Below are positions 39,545-51,926 of a DNA stretch of 64,000 nt, piece after piece. Source of the DNA: Floccularia luteovirens. Its lineage: Eukaryota > Basidiomycota > Agaricomycetes > Agaricales > Squamanitaceae. Position numbers and translations under genes: made by a program. How positions within the stretch are numbered: position 1 is the stretch's first letter; each line of letters begins with the position of its first letter. Location: positions 1,054,001 to 1,118,000 of the forward strand of contig VSJF01000009.1 in NCBI GenBank assembly GCA_009739215.1, written 5' to 3'. Under the pieces are notes generated by a model. That model searched no databases. It worked only from the letters and a program-made list of their open reading frames with translations, and had not been told where the DNA came from.

Positions 39545-41150
39545 TGCATGCGGCACAGTTTAATTCTTCAAGGACTTTAAATACCACGCGGTCCAAGATT
39601 GGACCCATTCAATGATCATATCCATACAATAGCCTGAAATCACATCTGAAACGAGTACTGATTCCTGCCATCCACCAACAATGAACTAACCCCACCCATA
39701 TTATTCCAGAAATAGGGGGCGCTAGCCACATACTGGTAAGGTTAGCCGCCATTCGAGGGCTGCGCTCCCATCATCGTCATTCCTAGCACCAGTAATCGAC
39801 AGGCTAAATGTTACAGATCACACCTAATATTCAGCACGTCAGTTTACTAAATGGACGAGAAGGAACTAACAAACTAGCTTATGCCACAGGGTTAGCATCC
39901 ATGATACTATAGAGAAGTAATTCGCCTGGACAGTCCGTGGGATAAGCAAAATAGTGTGAATAGATCTCAACGCTTATATTATATAGAAAGGGACCTTGGG
40001 GGTGTATGCGGGGGGAAAGGCAACAACTGATAAAAGGTGAGAAACCTATCGCAATACAAGGACATTTAAGAAATCCTCCATTCCTACTTCGGACGTGGTT
40101 CTGAACCGTCTATCCTTAGACATGTGGTGTCGTGAAAAAGTTCTAGTTAACTGAGATTGATCTTTTTTGTCTCGCAATGATGATGAAACCGGCTTTGTGA
40201 CAAGTCTATCAAGTGTTTTTTTGAATCGAACTTTCAGCTCTGCCAACATGATTGTTAGCATATCATTAATTATAAAACTGATCATAACCGCCTCGTACAG
40301 CTCATTGCATCAAGATCAATATCCCACTCGATGGTTTGCGTTTTACCCTCCATCGGAGGAGCGGGTCCCGACCACTAAACACTGGAATTCATCATCTTCA
40401 CTACCGTGGTTTCGTTAAGAGCATCCGATTGTTCTCTCTTCAACAATCGTGAAGTATCAACCTTGGGCTCAATTTTCGGCTCATCTACAAGAAGAGTCAT
40501 AGCTAACGTCCAACTATACACCATCTGTGAGGCAGTCTGAGATATCAACTAAACCAAGTTCTATCATTAGTTCTACCAAGCAAGCTGTATAGTAGGCATC
40601 ATCAGCACATTAAAATGGGACAAGGTAGAATAGGCAAACGCTGAGACCCCTTTGACCCCATTCTAGGACCGAGATCGTTTGTCGCAGTGTGAGGAAGAAT
40701 TCGGTTCTGACATCTTTTATCATCCTAATCAACATCCCAGTTTTTTTATCTTTAATTATCACTGGGTATATCCAGTGATTGTTCCATCGCTCGGACTTTG
40801 ATACAGATTGCCTAAGACTACATATAGGAGGTTAAAACATTATCGTGGGGGTTAAAAAAAATGAAATGACATGTACTACGATAGTTAGTTTTCTTCAAGG
40901 TTCAAACGTTCAACGTTCAGCTATAGTTGAAGCGTTTGGTTTTCATTCAAGGAAAGTCACGCGGACAACAATTTCGGAAACCGCTGGAACTGTAGTGGAA
41001 CAATTTTCCAAAGGGCTAAATAGTTACTTCTACAAGCATTGGTATATTTTAAATGGATACTTACCTTCACTTAAGCCTGGGAAGTTCTGCTCTCAAGATA
41101 ACAATCAATCGTGGCAAAGAGACAAGGAGGTGGGTAATACTTACTGCAGG
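39545..41150. other. Gene-poor stretch
   Basis: Small open frames (40046-40285 minus, 40845-41237 plus) have no family resemblance. I see no repeats or terminal inverted repeats. Confidence 0.4.
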
Positions 41151-42299
41151 AGAGGATGGTTCGTTTTCGGCCGGCTCTGTTCCTTACAACATGTCCACCA
41201 CAACTGCCAGTACACATCAACTATGCTCACTCCTTGAAATGGTCGATACCAGCTCGAGGCTACATGGTATATAAGTAATATGAATCTCAACCTCACGGAT
41301 TTCGAAAAGTTACTGATGCTTTCGGCTATAATACTCTGTCCAATAGCCTCTTTGTGATAGGAGCGAAGCTTGTGGGTGTCACATTTCTCACCTTTGGATA
41401 AACAGGCTTATAAACATTACGCTCGTCGTGGGAAAACGTCACTGTAACATATTTTTCACCTACTGAGCAGCCATCATCATGATTCAATGCACCAACTCAT
41501 TCATGTTTCAATAAAGGCCCTCAATTGGACTCGCCAAAAGTCTACAAGAAGTCAGAGTGGCCATAGCGCAAGATATCCATTCTAGGTTAGAGTAATTTGC
41601 TCATGCTCAAGAAGAGGATTCAGAGGTTGCATCCTAAAAGATGGTCTCTCGATGAAATCTGGATTGCCGGTGTAATACTGGTTCAGGAGAATTCACAAGG
41701 AATGGGGGAGTGGGCGGTAGCTGGTGCAGGTCGATGAGCGTTGTGTATGGGGGTGATTATATATATTTGACTGTCGTAATCGTTATGGTGAGGTTCGTGG
41801 TTGTTGCATGGTTGGGCTCGTTTTGTCTGCCGAAATGTAATGTCCATATTGTAACCTTCTACAACGAAGATGTAAGTAGAGTAGGATGAGAATAATTGCC
41901 TTTTCATGTGAATAGCTTACATTGGTAGTTCACTCAGCATGAAAAGCGCTACGTGAAGTTGACGGTCATCACCGAAAGCCCCAGTGGTGTCGTGTTCATT
42001 GCGCTTGTTACCTTGGCAAGATGTAATTAACTGTAAGTTGTTCAAATCTATCCAGTACTACATTCTCATTACCTTGTCTCTTGTCCAGCAGTATACCACA
42101 GTCGACAAATCAAAATCCTCAGTACGATTTGATCAACATCGTGTGCGTATGATTCCAAAACAATCAAACTGTCGTGGTCATGGTGGGAAATGTCGTACCA
42201 CCCCGAGAGAACTTCTGCAAACTCCCATCACTCTCATATCCTCCCTCATACCTGTACCACGGTTGAGAACTTTGCTCATCAATAACGTACGTCTTATCC
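41150..42299 (+). repeat. 5' flank of a third NLR copy (duplicated segment)
   Basis: Related in order to 30110-31690 upstream of copy 1, with losses. The last shared piece, ATAACGTACGTCTT at about 42282-42296, corresponds to ATACCGTACGTCTT at about 31674. There the homology jumps about 3.75 kb into the WD40 region of the gene. Confidence 0.7.
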
Positions 42300-43006
42300 G
42301 ACATCTCCTTGGACGGCTCAAGAGTAGCAGCCGTGTTCAGTAATGCAGTCAGTATCTGGTCTCTCAAATCTGCATCAATATATTGCATTATTCGGGGATC
42401 TTTCCTTGGTAATGTTGCCTTCTCCCCTGACGCACAGAAGATTGCGGTCATTGAATTCGGAAAGACTTGTATATGGGATATCACGGCAACTCAACCTGGT
42501 TTGGTGTAGACCTTATTTGCTGCATACAGAACGAATGATAAAATCGCATGGTCCTCCGATGGACTTTGGATCGCGGGTCCTGCATGGGATCCTAATAATG
42601 ATACCGCACGAGGGATGGGTGTATTCGATGCAGTGACAGGCGAACTTGTGAAATATCTGGCGCGCAGCAATAACGAGAGACTTCTGGAAGTAGAATTTTC
42701 GCATGACAACATTTTGTTATATTTCAAATGTGGCGAGGAGGATCATACAATTTTCAGATGGGAGGAAGGGGAGAAAGTCGACATCGTGCAATACAAGTGG
42801 AAAACAGAGATAGAGCAGAGGATGGATTTCCACGAGGGTGAGTGGATTATACGCGAGCGGGATGGGAAGAGATTATGTTGGGTACAGGATGCATACCCAG
42901 AACGTATTGTGCGGTCGGGCAATTATTATGCTGTGGGTAGGGAATCAGGGCGGCTAGACATTTTACACATCGAGGAAAGTCGTATAAACACGACAAACGT
43001 TGCATA
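42300..43006 (+). pseudogene. NLR copy 3 remnant: last WD40 repeats only
   Basis: The open frame starts inside the propeller (DISLDGSRVAAV), continues SIWSLKSASIYCIIRGSFLG and CIWDITATQPGLV, and hits a stop at 42507. The same frame then resumes through IAWSSDGLWIAGPAWD, MGVFDAVTGELVKYLARSNN, LLEVEFSHDNILLYFKCG and WIIRERDGKRLCWVQDAYPE to the natural C-terminus. Helical domain, NACHT and the first half of the WD40 domain are absent. The in-frame stop and lack of a start make it a pseudogene. Confidence 0.88.
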
Positions 43007-43583
43007 GATTCTCATATTGTCAAATGTACTTAGTCTTACAAGATACTGCATCGGTCTTATTGTACCGGGTTCTGGGAAAGTACCAGCGGCGGGGCATTGT
43101 TGGATGTATCATGTGAGCGGCTGTGTAGGTGGTATAACCGTATAGTATTGCAGATTGAATTTTAAAGGTCATAATATGTTGAACATGAAAAAAATATCTG
43201 CATCTTACTCACATCAGGAGAGTCTTGCGCCTGGTAAGGTATGTTAAGTCGGTTACTTCAATGTCTAAATACTCGCAATTTGTATAATTTGCATTATATA
43301 TTCCATATCTATTTCCATTATCCCAAGGGTTGTGATTGTATAAGATGAATGCTGTATAAACGGAAAAGATGTCCAGTTCGTGTTCATTGAGGGAAGGTGC
43401 TGTGAATATATCCTTTTAATATTACGTAATGAAGCACGTCATGCCTAATTTAGGCAATTGTCGCTCGACTTGCTCAACATCCACTGGATGAATTCACAAT
43501 CCATCTCTGTTATCACAATCCAGAGCGCGCAAAAACAAATAACATTTCGCAATCCCAGCTAGGAACTTAAATATACCATTGAA
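43007..43583. other. Intergenic: NLR 3' flank and RNF220-like promoter
   Basis: The first 60 bases or so match the 3' flank of NLR copy 1 (CAAATGTACTTAGTCTTACAA). The rest is AT-rich, with no feature seen. Confidence 0.5.
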
Positions 43584-45104
43584 ATGGCTTTACTTTCTTC
43601 TTCAAAGTGCGTTTTGTCAAATTTCTACCTTTGGTTATAAAATGTATTAATATCAGTGAAGAGGAAAGAAGAGAGCGCGTGAATCCTATGGAGGTGTTTC
43701 CGCAGACTCACCATTATCACCTGTACCAACTGAACACCCGACAACAGTGAAAAAGTGTACGTGTAATTGTGAAGAAGGATTATCAATTAACTGATATGCT
43801 ATATCTATCTCTAGCTAAACGCGCAGAGACAAGACCATGCCCAGTTTGCAATGAGGCTATTCCTCTCCGCCTAATGTCAAGACATGCACAATTGGAAGCA
43901 GAGCGTGTAGAAGATATCATCAAAGACATTGGATCTACGAGCTCGCTTGATAAGTTGAACTATGATGAGTACGGGGATTTTCCTTATTTCTCCTCTTCCA
44001 CCAATTCCTAGAAAATAGGATTAATGTTGGATCAAACTCAAACGCGCGTCGGTCAGCGTTGAAAGCGCGTAAATCATTCAGTTCGAATGTCAGGAACTCA
44101 AATATGGAGATGGAAAAGGTCTTGCATACTATCAAACGTCATAGAAAACGACGTCACTGGAAACTGAAAGAAATGGCGCGTGAAGAAGAGGGGAATGAGA
44201 GGAGAGATGCGTGGATGAGACGAGTTGTTGGGGGGGAGATCAGCTGTCCAGTCTGCTTTGCGGTTATTAGAGGGGATCAGGACGTGCTCGATGCACATGT
44301 GGACTCTTGTCTAGCTGATGCAACACGGAAGGTAGAAGAAGAAGCACTGCGCCAAATTGCTCGGCAAAGGGCGCAGAACGAAGAGCTTTGGGAAGATGAA
44401 GTAGACCCTGACGGCACCGTGGGGTATGTGGGTGATATCCGGGGTAAAAGCATCCCTCGTCCAGATTACTTTGTTCTAACTATTCGCGTTAGGTGCCGGC
44501 TTTCATACGCTGAATAACCGGGATGAGGACTTGGATGAGGAAGTGGATATTGACGGGGATGATAAATCTGTATTTGGAGAAGCTCAGTTTACAGAGGGAG
44601 ATATACTCCCGATGCATGCTACCGAGGTTGTAATGGAAACAGAAGTAGAGATCGAAGGTGATAGTGAAGATGAGGCGGAAAAGGAACAGAAAACATTACA
44701 TGATCTGGTCACGGAGAGCAAGACTTTGGCTGCTGCTGCTCCACAGATAGGAAATAAGCTTGATGCAAGATATATGGACAAATTGGAGTTGGCGATATCG
44801 ACAGCGCAAAAAGGTGGCAACAAATCTGCTATGATCATTGCTCTTGAAAACAAGATAAGACATTTGGTGAGCAGTCCTACGCTATCCTCTATCATAATTG
44901 GGAATATAATATGTACAGGAAACAACTCGTGTCACTCTTCTCTGTCGTATATGTATCGACCCATACGACGAGCCGACCGTCTCAACTGGTTGCTGGCATA
45001 CATGTTGCAGGGAATGTTGGTTGCGATGTCTTGGCTCGACGAAACTTTGTCCAATTTGTAAACGTATCACTTCGGCGACTGAGTTGCGTAGGGTATATCT
45101 ATAG
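43584..45104 (+). CDS. RNF220-like RING-type E3 ubiquitin ligase
   Basis: Six exons join cleanly. The Met at 43584 gives MALLSSSKGKKRARESYGG. Across GTACGT...CTCTAG follows the first zinc-binding block, RPCPVCNEAIPLRLMSRHAQ, with LEAERVEDIIKDIGS. Across 43969-44011 come NRINVGSNSNARRSALKAR and the second zinc block ISCPVCFAVIRGDQDVLDAHVD (Cys-x2-Cys...His...Cys). An acidic region follows intron 44444-44492. The last exon carries a C-terminal RING, LLCRICIDPYDEPTVSTGCW then HTCCRECWLRCL and KLCPICKRITSATELRRVYL. The order of two C2HC-like fingers plus C-terminal RING is that of RNF220, whose animal form ubiquitinates nuclear substrates. Substrates in fungi are not known to me. Confidence 0.9.
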
Positions 45105-45776
45105 GGGATAGAAGAAAACTTGGTGGAGAACTTTGGGATTTGGGGAGTGGACGCCGCGATATAACATCGCTTCCGTGACAGATCAGTAATTCACGTTGAA
45201 TTACCTCGCTTAGAGATTGCATTTTTGTTGCTTTCAGAACACGAAGCAAGACCTGACGCACCAGAAGAGCTCCCTGTCGTATGTATGGTATCTTTAAATA
45301 ATACTACTCCACTCATGTATGCCTATATATCTTTAATTTATATTATTTGAACACCCATAGCATTTTTAATGGGACGGGACATTCCCTATCATTACCCTTC
45401 AAAAAGGGACTTGATTCATATGGAATTGCCAAGTGTGGGTCATGTGTAGATATCAATTCAAGAAAACCTCATGCTTTCTGTATCCTGACTATGTGCCTTG
45501 TATTCTATACTAATGAAATGCACTGATATCGCTGTGCCCTTCAGTGGTTGCAAAGTGTTTCAGTCGTTAGGCAAGTGGTTCAATGAAGAGGCAGTGCTTT
45601 GACAGCCAGCGGGGCAGAGCTGTGGCTGTGGGATTCAAAGTTGCTCCAACACTGGCCTAACCCTGCTTGCTGGCTGAGACTTCGTTTTTTTCTTTTCCAC
45701 TCACTCTCCACCCTTTTGCTTTTATTTGATATACAAGTGAACAAGATACCTCATCATCCCCAAGAAACTCAAAGAA
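45105..45776. other. Intergenic between RNF220-like and GNA1
   Basis: The 3' region of the ligase and the promoter of GNA1. A CT-rich tract at 45684-45724 sits 50-90 bases before the GNA1 start codon. No gene is seen. Confidence 0.5.
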
Positions 45777-46576
45777 ATGCCTTTTACTTCCGACTCTGAA
45801 CTTGACCTACTCTTCAAGCCCGAGCTCATTCCGGCCGATATCCGCGAGCAGCTTTTGCCAGACCTTCATGTATGTCCTCATCTCTCGATACATACCTTTT
45901 GAAAGCAAAGAATTGACGGAGAAAATGTAACAACAAAATAGATACGCCCACTAGCAAGCTCTGACCACGCCCGGTCTCACCTCTCAGTTCTCTCCATTCT
46001 GACACCATGCCCAGAACAAACACCTGCAGCATACGCAGCCCACTTTGCTGAAATGCGCGCCTGCCCAAACACGTATTTCACAATCGTCATTGTCAGCGAA
46101 AGTTGACCTCACCATTCCCGCACCGGCTCCATCCACTTCGACCAGTTACGATAGCCGCGGACTTCTATCATAGGTGTTGGAACATTATTCGTTGAGCGAA
46201 AATTTACCCGTGGACTTAGCCGTGTGGGTCATATCGAGGACATTGCGGTTGACCCGCGTGTTCAAGGTAGACGTTTGGGGCTGCGGGTCATTGCTGCGCT
46301 CACAGGTATCAGTGAGAAACATGGTTGTTATAAGACAATCTTGAACTGCAGTAATGAGAATATTGGTGAGTACTGAATGCAGTGGGGTCTCATCTTAAAG
46401 TTACTGATCATCTGTCATGTTTAGCGTTCTATGAGAAATGTGGTTTCGCTAAGCGTGAAAATGAAATGGTATGTCTGGTCTGTCTTTTCCTCAAAACGAC
46501 TTGCTAACAATACCCTTTTTGTCTCTAGGCGCGCTACCACAACATCCCAGAACAAGTCCACACCCCAAGGCTGTAG
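45777..46576 (+). CDS. GNA1: Glucosamine-6-phosphate N-acetyltransferase (GNAT fold)
   Basis: Transfers acetyl from acetyl-CoA to GlcN-6-P on the way to UDP-GlcNAc, the substrate of chitin synthase and glycosylation. Exon 1 gives MPFTSDSELDLLFKPELIPA; across GTATGT...AATAG comes IRPLASSDHARSHLSVLSIL, then CPNTYFTIVIVSES. Next are VGTLFVERKFTRGLSRVGHI and EDIAVDPRVQGRRLGLRVIA, which holds the acetyl-CoA loop (Q/R-x-x-G-x-G/A form, QGRRLG). It continues KHGCYKTILNCSNENIAFYE, KCGFAKRENEMARYH and ends EQVHTPRL. Length is about 165 residues, as expected. The second intron's acceptor is the only doubtful junction; the simplest reading (donor at 46102, acceptor at 46171) drops a few residues before VGTLFVE. 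Confidence 0.92.
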
Positions 46577-47361
46577 ATTATCTTAAAGTCAAACATCTAG
46601 AATGGAACTAAAGGCTGCACGTTCGTAGAAATTACCTGGTATAGACAGACAGTTCTAGTTAAACCCGCATATAACCACTACAATTAGCATATGATGGAAG
46701 ATGACGAGATAAGGACATTTATTGAATGCATTATTACTACTGTATATATTCGTCATATTGAATTCTTTATTACTACGGCACATGTGCATGAGATCTAACC
46801 GGAACTAAGACCAAGGAAGGATTGATAGACTGGTCTAGAATTTCTGTAAAGTATGGTTGACCCCGCAAACGACCTTTTCCGTCTTCACAGTGGAGGTCCA
46901 CCACAGCTTCGCACCTCCCAACATAACCATACTGTATCACTCATAGATTGTAAACGGTTGCACTACATACAATCAACAGGCAGGTATGTATGCCTCGTAC
47001 TATAAGAACAACAAAATAAAAGTGACAACAAAAAACAACACAGAATAATAAATCAAGGAAAGACCAAGTTAAACTTGTCAGGATGTCTAGAACCTGAGAA
47101 TCCAATTTTCAAAAATAAAAATACCAAAGAGTATGCGCCTAAATTCTATAAAAAGTTCGATTGATTTTGCTTAAAAGATGGTATGCAGGTTCGGATGGTT
47201 GGAGAGAAGAGAGCGAAAAAAGTATGGCACAAAAGGTCATGATGAATTGAAATTGTACAAATGGAGCTCCGAATAATGGCATTTCCATTGGTGTTAGCTA
47301 CCCACTCCAAACAATGCTCGTACACGTTGAGGAAGTGTTTGTGCAGCGTTGGGTAGCAAAT
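46577..47361. other. Convergent 3' regions
   Basis: About 780 bases between the stops of GNA1 and the low-complexity gene. AT-rich, with no feature seen. Confidence 0.5.
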
Positions 47362-50287
47362 TTACTGTGCGTGGTACATCCTGAAATGATCTCTCCACTG
47401 AAAATAGAAAAGAAATCAGGTTAGAAAAATAGAACTCCGCAAGTATCAGAAGAAGAGACGAAGACCTACAGGAGAATACAGCCAGGCCTTGATCCACACA
47501 CAAACTTACGCGTGCTTCTTCCAGCCAATGCGCACCCAGCCGTCCAGCTTCACCTTCCTGGCCAACTACAAAAGCTGCGCGTACCCCTTGTACCATTAAC
47601 AGCATCTTTGTTCCTACGGTGGGTACATGGGGTGCAGAACAAGTACATGTTTGCGTGTGGAGAGGCTTTTGAGTGGAAGACCGGATTTGAGCGTCTAGCG
47701 AAAGCTTGGAAGGGGGTAGTGGAGTCGCATTCTTGCCATGTAAGAGACCGTCTCGAGCTCCATCACCATCATCCAAACTAAAAGCGCGTGTTTTCTCATA
47801 CGTGACAGATGGCAGATCCCTTCGTAGCCATTCCTGGTTTGCGTTATTCTCGGGGGTCTTATTTGAAATTGGCAGATTATTTGGTTGTGCAACTGCGGAG
47901 CCAAGTTTACATTGGGATACATATCCGAGCGCACGAAGCGTTGCGGGTGAAATGAGCGAGGTTGAAAGAGAGGTGTCAAGTGTAAAGTTCACTGTTACTT
48001 CACGTGGATGAGTTTGTGGTGTCGAAGGAGGGCTGGTTTGGAAAGGAGTGGCAGTGGGGGGTGTTACGAAGAAACGACTATGGTCAAGCGTATCCGAGGC
48101 AGTCAAAGTGGTGCTGGAATGCGATGCAATGGAATAGAGTCCTGACGACGACTTCGTGCTCGAAGCATACGATGATTGCACTCGAGTGTGTTGTGCATGT
48201 CCAAGTGGACGAACACGCAGGTGTGGAGAAGATATCGCAGAGTGCGCCCCGTCAAATGTTCCATTTAATTGTGGACGCTCTTTACCTGGATCAGTATAGG
48301 TCCGTGTATGGCCCCCAACAAATCTTCGTTGAGGAGGTTCGAGCTTCGTCAGAGGATCAAGAACTGCCTCATCGGGCTTTAACAATAAAGGAGTAGATGA
48401 ATTCCATCCCTTTGTACCGAAGGCCCCATATATACTTCCTGGTCCTGATCCTTCGGAACCCAATTTCTGCATACTCAACTTCTCAGTTCTACCAAACTCC
48501 CCAACACCCTCAACACCCCCAATAGGCTTATATGTTTCCACTCCTGGGAACCTTACCCGATCTCGTTCGAGTTTCCGTTGTCTACTACTCCCGAACACAG
48601 CTTTGATTGCTCGCTTCGCAACTCCTCGAGTCGTGGTTGGTTTTTCGTAACTTTTATCCGGAAGACTGACAACAAGCCGCCACGCAAGTGGTCCGTTTAG
48701 TAGGCGCACACCTGCACATGGAAGTGTGTTGATTTCTGTCGTACGTGGAAGATTATCGGTACCGAGGAGGTTCTCAAGAACTGCAGCAGAATGTATTGGG
48801 GGTATAATTGGCATTGTGGATGGTGGAATGGCGGGCGGAGGGTAGTTAGGGCTGGGTCTTAGGGGAGGACCATAAGTCGGACCATTCATTCGTGGACGAT
48901 ATCCGTTTGCAACTGACTGTGGGTGTGAGTGAAATGAAACTGGGGGAGGTGGCTTGTGGATGGATGAGGGCCTCGTCGGGGGACTAAAAGGTTTTGTAGG
49001 TTTATGATAGGTGCCGGGTGGGGGCACTGTATCAATGAACTGTGTGGTACTAGTATTGGGAGCCAAAGGGAATACAAAAGGAGGAGAGCGAGGGTGAGAG
49101 GGTGAAAGGGAATTATCAGGACTGGAATCTATGGCTTATTGAAAGACAGGTCAGTTACTTGCTGTCCAAGGATACCAAAATGAAGACTGACCATCTTGTA
49201 CTTCTAAAGGCATGGATGGTAGATCTTTGTAGATACTCATACTCAAATTGTTAGAAGGAACAATGGCCTGGGAGGTGCTGTCAGCTCGTCGAACTGGGAG
49301 GAGAGGATTGTTGCTCATGTCGCTAAGATAACTATTTTGTTGGAATTCCTGTGTTTCTTGGTTAATATGCACATCACCATCGAATTCACGAGATGTATTC
49401 GCTTCCCCTTCGCCAAGCTGCGCAGCTAGTGGTAGTTCGGTCTCAATGCTTTGTTGCCCCTGTCCCGTCCTATCATTTGCTGCATAACTGCATTCCCTAG
49501 TGGCATCCCCTGCATCACCCTGGAACAGACGTGCCTTCTCCTTCACCTTGAGCACCTCTGCAAACGAAGACAGAAAGGAGGAGGAGGAATAGCGTGGCGG
49601 GGTGTTTTGTAGGAAAGATTGGGTATAGCGTGGAAGTGCCGCAGATCTTCTATCGAAACTGAGTGATGCTGACGAAGGTGAAGGAGTCTCGGGTTGTAGA
49701 AAAGACAGGTCGTTGTGTGAAATGCTGTTGGAAATTTCTGGGGTGACTGCATGTTGTGGCTCGCGACTCGTTCCTGTTGATTCTGGCTCGACTGAATCCG
49801 GAGAAATTGGGGATGATGCATCGGATGGTCCGGCTGAATTGTCGGAGAGTGAGAGACTGTGGATTGGTGAGCTACTATGAGCGTCTGAGCTAGTCTCCTG
49901 ACTATCTTCCTCTCTATTGTCGTCGACATGTGTTGACAATGAATCTTCAGTACTCCCCGAAGGATTCGAAGGAGATCTTGATACAGATGCTCCATCCATT
50001 GACGAGGAGTTATGGAGAGATGGTACGGACAATGACGCACTCTGTTCCTCTACCATAAACAATGATTTTGATGATCTCCGCAACGAAGCTGATCGAGAAG
50101 AACCAAAAATGTTATTTGAATTGCTGCGTTTGTTGTGTCGATGTCTTTTGCGAGCTGCTTGACGTGCGAGGGTCGCGGGGGAATCGTATACAATGACGGA
50201 CGTTGCCATTCGCTCTGTGGCGTGAAGTGCTTCCTCACGAGCCTTGCTCCAGTTTGCGGCGCTGATCTGTGATGTCGACAGTTGCAT
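47362..50287 (-). CDS. Large low-complexity Ser/Pro-rich protein, unknown function
   Basis: Three exons (50287-49192, 49134-47510, 47397-47362) give 918 residues without frame break. The N-terminus is helical (SKAREEALHATERMATSVIV, then the basic LARQAARKRHRHNKRSN). A long Ser/Pro/acidic disordered region follows, then a Pro-rich stretch (PPPGTYHKPTKPFSPPTRPS). A folded-looking block comes next, with LLNGPLAWRLVVSLPDKSYE and VAKRAIKAVFGSSRQRKLER. The C-terminal part reads PHVPTVGTKMLLMVQGVRAA, FVVGQEGEAGRLGAHWLEEA and DHFRMYHAQ. The first intron (49135-49191) joins EVQD to IDSSPDNSLSPSH. I recognise no domain; Ser/Pro clusters suggest phosphorylation, and the basic patches could be nuclear or membrane-binding. 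Confidence 0.8.
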
Positions 50288-51926
50288 TTGGTATTCAGAT
50301 ATAGGCCGTGCCAGTATACTATACAGTGAAAAAAAAGAAAAACTTCCCCCAAGGGATACTGGGGGAAAATTCCTGTCTAATAAGCGAGTTCTAGCTTTCG
50401 ATGGCAGCTTTTTGAATGGAATTCACTCTGTAAGTGAATTAGATGGAATGTTTCGGGTAGATGCATAAGACTCACTGAATATACGAAAACACAGAATATA
50501 TGGGTTGTGCTTTGAGAATGATCAGCATGAGACGAGGACGAGAAAGACCAGGGCGGAAAGAAGGTCCGAAAAGTAGTTAGTCGACCTGACAGCACTGCAT
50601 CCGGAAGATATAAATAGATTTATATATCAGAACATATAAACACAAGTCTTTCATTATGCTGTACCTGTCGCTCTCGTTAATCATTTTAAACGTAATTTCC
50701 CAACCCGAAATTCTCCATGGTTATATCAGAGTCTTTCAAAATTGACCATTAATCTTCCCATTATTTGTTCCATTATCGAAATTTGGCAGGAAAAACGACT
50801 TAATGGAACAAATAATGGAAAAATTAATGTCAACTTTGAAAGACCTTATTATTTGATTTATGCCATGTAAATGATGCCAATAAGCATTATTGAGTCAAGA
50901 AAGGCTTCAATTATCTGTGATATCATTTGATTTGAAAGCCTGACAACGGTGGCATCAATAATCTCCACAATGGGTAGTACCCAATTATTATTCTGTGACT
51001 AAATAAACCTTAACAGCATTTTTGAAATGGGTTATCTTGTTGTCATAGAGGCGTCGCCGCAAATCCTGTGAGTAGTAATAATTCGCCAATTTCTTAGAGA
51101 CCGGCTGCGATGATCACGGTCTGTTATCTAACAGGGAGACAGGAAAATCTAACCATCAGGACACTGTGAGAAGTGACTAACAAATAAAGGAGCATGTTTC
51201 TATCAAAAAAATTTTCTTTCTTTCGTCTGTTGGCGCTTATAATATACAATATGCGATTTCAAAAATAAGTTCGTCTTCGCAAGACCAGCACGAGTTATGT
51301 ATCATAGCCGTGGAACTTCTACAAAACTACTCGAAAGAGTAGTGATTGATACCGAAGCGAGTTAGATGGTACTTATCATGATACTTTTATTACTTACTTG
51401 GTTGAACCCGGCGAAGATTTGAGTTGACGTTGTCAGCGTAGCATCTGCTCCATAATGTACTGGAATAGGAAGTTGCTGGGAAATTGTGACCAGGCTTACA
51501 ATAACATGTTTTTCTTTTCGTGACAGGTATAAAGTCAAAGTGTCCGGATACGCACCCACACACTCCTATACCACATTTCCACGGTATTATTGCACTGTCC
51601 TGTTATCAAGAACTATCATAATGTCTTTTCCAAGTTGAAAGGATGGGGAAAAAGGAATGTGATTTGAAAGTGACCGTCATCAGACATGGAAACACTTCGC
51701 CGCGTGAGAGTACGGAGACGGTTCGCGAAGATGTTTATACAAACCGGATCTTGAGGCCTTGAGGCTCCATTATTGGACAATATCAAATGCAAGTGTTTGT
51801 CGTATGACAATGACCATGACATACTGGTGACAGGCTCGCTTTCAGTTTCAACAAGTTTATTCGTTTTCTTCCGTCGAAGTATCTCTTGAAAACCCAAGGA
51901 ACATTTATCCAAGTGGACAGCTCCTC
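50288..51926. other. AT-rich intergenic stretch of about 1.6 kb
   Basis: It holds the foldback element at 50731-50846 (listed separately). No coding gene is recognised; the open frame 51616-51912 minus has no resemblance. Confidence 0.5.
50731..50846. mobile_element. Short foldback / MITE-like element
   Basis: Two arms of about 45 bases, 50731-50775 and 50800-50846, are near-perfect reverse complements. The left reads GTCTTTCAAAATTGACCATT, then CCATTATTTGTTCCATTA. The right carries TAATGGAACAAATAATGG and AAGTTGACATTAA-complement sequence and closes with GAAAGACC. About 24 bases separate the arms. Size and AT-richness fit a non-autonomous DNA-transposon relic, but no second copy was noticed in the window. 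Confidence 0.55.

Noticed and set aside
39545..41240. Short frames at 40046-40285 (minus) and 40845-41237 (plus) as genes
   Set aside because: No resemblance to known proteins, no consistent splice joins and composition close to background.
46860..46930. Possible tRNA gene from GC-rich complementary segments
   Set aside because: No A-box or B-box (GGTTCGAATCC-like) and no cloverleaf could be drawn. No tRNA was found anywhere in the window.
48004..48396. 130-codon plus-strand frame within the low-complexity gene
   Set aside because: Antisense to a continuous 918-residue coding region with consistent splicing.
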